A DNA stretch of 64,000 nucleotides, taken from positions 1 to 64,000 of the forward strand of contig JAAOXG010000010.1 of NCBI GenBank assembly GCA_013036995.1, given 5' to 3'. A model generated the notes under the pieces. It had not been told where the DNA came from. It was given only the letters and a program-made list of their open reading frames with translations, and did no database searches. This DNA comes from Lacrimispora defluvii. GTDB taxonomy: Bacteria; Bacillota; Clostridia; Lachnospirales; Lachnospiraceae. Position numbers and translations under genes: made by a program. Positions 61,735 to 64,000 of the stretch are shown here, one piece after another; the first letter of the stretch is position 1, and the number at the start of each line of letters is the position of its first letter.

Positions 61735-62853
61735 ATGCAGCATAGTAAATGGGTTACGATGGAAGAAGGAATTTTAGAAGCGTATATAAGGAATCTAAGC
61801 GGGGAAATTGTACTTGGAATTGATGGTTTCATTGATCAGGTATGGCAGGTTGTAGAGACAAGAACCCAGGATAACAACTACATTCTCATTGATAAGATGC
61901 AGGAGTTTGGAAATCTCATTGTAAACCGCAGGGAAGGCGGTATGGCAAATGAGCTGATTAAAAAGAGAAGAAGCTATGGCGGGTTTACTGCCAATACCGG
62001 AAAAGCTCTTGGAAATATGAATTTGTCCACAACTCTGATTGGAATGTATGGAAAAGAAGAAATTGATAAGATCTTTCATGATCTGCAGGAGAAATGTAAG
62101 CTGATCTCCGTTGGGGATCCAGTCGTCAGTACAATTCTTGAATTTACAGACGGAAAAATAATGATGCCCAATTTAGACGAGCTGTTAAACTTTACATGGA
62201 AGGACTTCTTAAGCATGATCGGGCATGAGCAATTACAAAAGATATTATTGAATGCGGATATTGTATCCCTGGGTTACTGGTCCAACATGCCTGATTTTGA
62301 CACCTTTATGACGGAACTTACCGAGAACTATTTTCATACAAACCGGCCCAGAAGATTATTCTTTGATTTTGCAAATATCAAGAAGCGGAGTAAAGAGGCG
62401 ATTCATGGAACCTTCCGTGTTTTAGAGAGAATTAACCATAAAATTCCGGTGAGTCTCAGCTTAAATGAGCACGAAGCTGTTATATTATTTTCCTATTATG
62501 ACCGGGAATTCTCTGAGAACAGTGAGAAGGTTGCAGGGGATACCCAGTTCATCAGGAGCATGATCGGACTGGATGAGCTGATTGTACATACGCCTCAATA
62601 TGCGGTGATGTCATCAGAATCAGAGGGAGTGGAAATACTGGAACAGGATTACTGCGATGCACCAGTTATAACCACAGGAGCCGGAGATACGTTTAATGGC
62701 GGATACATTGCCGCCTGTCTTGGTGATTTAAAGGCTGTGGAACGTCTTGCCATTGCCAATGCAGCAACCAGGTTTTATATCAGCAACAGCCATACACCCG
62801 ACAGGCAGGAACTGATCTCAGAGATAAAGCGGATTAAAAAAGTTTTAAGCTGA
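61735..62853 (+). CDS. PfkB-family sugar kinase
   Basis: The 372-residue protein is a ribokinase/PfkB fold kinase with the C-terminal signature TTGAGDTFNGGY (catalytic Asp about residue 318) and N-terminal GGFTANTGKALGNMN substrate-binding segment. The N-terminal extension and insertions (about residues 55-75 and 160-215) are unlike 1-phosphofructokinase. It is the last gene of the operon, suited to phosphorylate a ketose or ketose phosphate ahead of the aldolase. Which hydroxyl it uses is unknown. Confidence 0.86.
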   Translation: MQHSKWVTMEEGILEAYIRNLSGEIVLGIDGFIDQVWQVVETRTQDNNYILIDKMQEFGNLIVNRREGGMANELIKKRRSYGGFTANTGKALGNMNLSTTLIGMYGKEEIDKIFHDLQEKCKLISVGDPVVSTILEFTDGKIMMPNLDELLNFTWKDFLSMIGHEQLQKILLNADIVSLGYWSNMPDFDTFMTELTENYFHTNRPRRLFFDFANIKKRSKEAIHGTFRVLERINHKIPVSLSLNEHEAVILFSYYDREFSENSEKVAGDTQFIRSMIGLDELIVHTPQYAVMSSESEGVEILEQDYCDAPVITTGAGDTFNGGYIAACLGDLKAVERLAIANAATRFYISNSHTPDRQELISEIKRIKKVLS

Positions 62854-62861
62854 AGCCTGAA

Positions 62862-62900
62862 ACAAAAAAGGAATCGGAAGTAATTATATTCCGATTCCTT
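62862..62900. terminator. Terminator of lacI-type gene and aldolase operon
   Basis: AAGGAATCGGAA and TTCCGATTCCTT form a perfect 12-bp stem. The T-run is on the minus-strand side, so it fits best as lacI terminator, and it may also stop the convergent operon. Confidence 0.8.
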
Positions 62901-62918
62901 ATGAAAAAACTGGCATGG

Positions 62919-63962
62919 TTATGTTCTTCGGATCCTGCTTAATTTGCAGCAGCTTTCTCTTGTAATAATCTGAAACGGGAGTTCTACGGTTGCATGAATG
63001 CCTTTTCCATTCTCAATCCGGTCAATCAGGATCTTTGCCGCCATCTTTCCCAATTCCTCCATTGGAATACGGATGGTGGTCAGCATGGGAGACATGTACT
63101 GGGCAGTATCAATATCATCAATGCTGATGATTGAGAAATCCTGTGGTACGCGATAGCCGCAGTCTTTGATGGCTTTCATTGCACCGATTGCAGTGGAATC
63201 ATTGGCGCAAAACAACGCGGTAACAGATTTTTCATCGTGTTTCTGGAGAAATGCTTTTACACCGTTATATCCCCCCTCCGGGGACATGGGGGCGGCTATG
63301 ATATGTTCCCTTAAAACAGGCAGCTTTAAGTCTTTCATGGCATCCAGATACCCCTGGTATCTTAATTCTTTCTGCTTTTCTCCCACATAAGCAATGGAAC
63401 TGTGACCCAGCTTATGAAGGTATTGAATTGCCGCCATAGATGCCTGATATCCGTCGCTTACGATCTGATCAAACTCTGTATCGATTTTATTCAGTCCTAC
63501 ATAAACAACATGTTTGTACTGCTTTTTGATGAACTCCAGCAGATCCTTATCGAACCGGCCCAGAACTGCTATGCCATTTACCCGGTTGTTTGTTATGACC
63601 TGATAAGTTGCGGCATCGTTTATATCATAAGCGGAGAAGGAATATTTCATAATATACCCCTGTCTGTAAACCTCCTGCTCAATGGATCTTGCGATCTTTG
63701 AAAAGAAGGGATCATCAGTGGTGCTGTTTGACCGTGCAAAGATACAGCCAATTGTTTTCACAGGGGCCGAAAGGCCATCGGGATCTCTGTTCAGCTTTAA
63801 ATTACGTGCTGCCGTATTGGGAGTGTAATTGGTTTCCCGGACAATACGCCATATGGTATCCTGTACTTCTTTGCTGGCGGCCTTGGAATTGTTATTATTT
63901 ATTACACGGGAAACAGTCGAGACCGATACACCCGCTAAATTTGCTATTTCTTTCAATGTCAT
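62919..63962 (-). CDS. LacI-family transcriptional regulator
   Basis: The 347-residue protein has the N-terminal helix-turn-helix (MTLKEIANLAGVSVSTVSRVINNN...) and a periplasmic-binding-like sugar domain (TALFCANDSTAIGAMKAIKDCGYRVPQDFSIISIDDI). It resembles EbgR/GalR-type repressors of glycoside use. It is convergent to the aldolase operon, and the LacI-like sequence CGAAAACGTTTGAC in that promoter is a plausible target. The RBS GAGGAACTTCC is visible on its strand. Confidence 0.92.
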   Translation of the reverse strand: MTLKEIANLAGVSVSTVSRVINNNNSKAASKEVQDTIWRIVRETNYTPNTAARNLKLNRDPDGLSAPVKTIGCIFARSNSTTDDPFFSKIARSIEQEVYRQGYIMKYSFSAYDINDAATYQVITNNRVNGIAVLGRFDKDLLEFIKKQYKHVVYVGLNKIDTEFDQIVSDGYQASMAAIQYLHKLGHSSIAYVGEKQKELRYQGYLDAMKDLKLPVLREHIIAAPMSPEGGYNGVKAFLQKHDEKSVTALFCANDSTAIGAMKAIKDCGYRVPQDFSIISIDDIDTAQYMSPMLTTIRIPMEELGKMAAKILIDRIENGKGIHATVELPFQIITRESCCKLSRIRRT

Positions 63963-64000
63963 GGAAGTTCCTCCTGTAATTCAATTATACAGGATTTAGT

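Noticed and set aside
40867-62853. Sulfoquinovose (sulfo-EMP) pathway as explanation of isomerase, PfkB kinase and aldolase
   Set aside because: No sulfoquinovosidase, sulfolactaldehyde reductase or sulfonate exporter is visible, and sulfate-ester sulfatases are not needed for a sulfonate sugar.

Overview
The window comes from a strictly fermentative, low-to-moderate GC Firmicute, most likely a Lachnospiraceae-type Clostridium. The reasons are the AGGAGG-type ribosome binding sites, many ferredoxin-type enzymes, a hybrid cluster protein, TTGACA/TATAAT promoters, and PTS/BglG and Opp-type sugar systems. No rRNA, tRNA, phage, transposase or CRISPR array was seen.

Layout. 1-2 kb: end of an arsenic operon (arsA 3' part, arsC) and a GyrI-like remnant. 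2-8.3 kb: a Cys/Asn-repeat small protein, a GntR regulator, and an unusual hypB / large Fe-S flavin oxidoreductase / hypA operon, then an ArsR-EFR1 ferredoxin pair. 8.4-14.6 kb: DUF1697, a metallo-beta-lactamase-fold protein, a TetR-controlled ferredoxin-nitroreductase, and a second TetR coupled to a rifampicin-phosphotransferase-like enzyme. 14.8-20.7 kb: flotillin, AraC/GyrI regulator, DUF2207 membrane protein, GH62-like arabinofuranosidase without a signal peptide. 20.8-26.1 kb: a Trk potassium uptake operon with a KdpDE-like two-component system and clear tandem response-regulator sites. 26.3-28.3 kb: a fluoride riboswitch in front of a CLC-F fluoride antiporter, then a P-loop kinase. 28.4-33 kb: O-methyltransferase, metallophosphoesterase, and a two-component system divergent from a histone H1-like secreted Ala/Lys/Thr protein. 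33.1-37.5 kb: a complete beta-glucoside PTS operon with RAT/terminator (licT-bglP-bglA). 37.6-40.5 kb: SdpR/SdpI-like pair and hcp.

40.8-64 kb is the most interesting part. It is a catabolic locus that combines a glucose-6-phosphate-isomerase homologue, an Opp/Dpp-type ABC importer, a GH3 glycosidase, two cytoplasmic sulfatases, a MATE exporter, a creatininase-family enzyme, a class II aldolase, a triosephosphate-isomerase homologue, a divergent LarA-type (nickel-pincer racemase family) protein and a PfkB kinase, flanked by ROK and LacI regulators. My inference is that a sulfated glycoside is imported intact, desulfated and hydrolysed in the cytoplasm, and that the released sugar goes through a dedicated duplicate of upper glycolysis with a LarA-type epimerase. 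A shared AT-rich 15-bp motif in front of several of these transcription units supports common regulation. The actual substrate cannot be read from the sequence.
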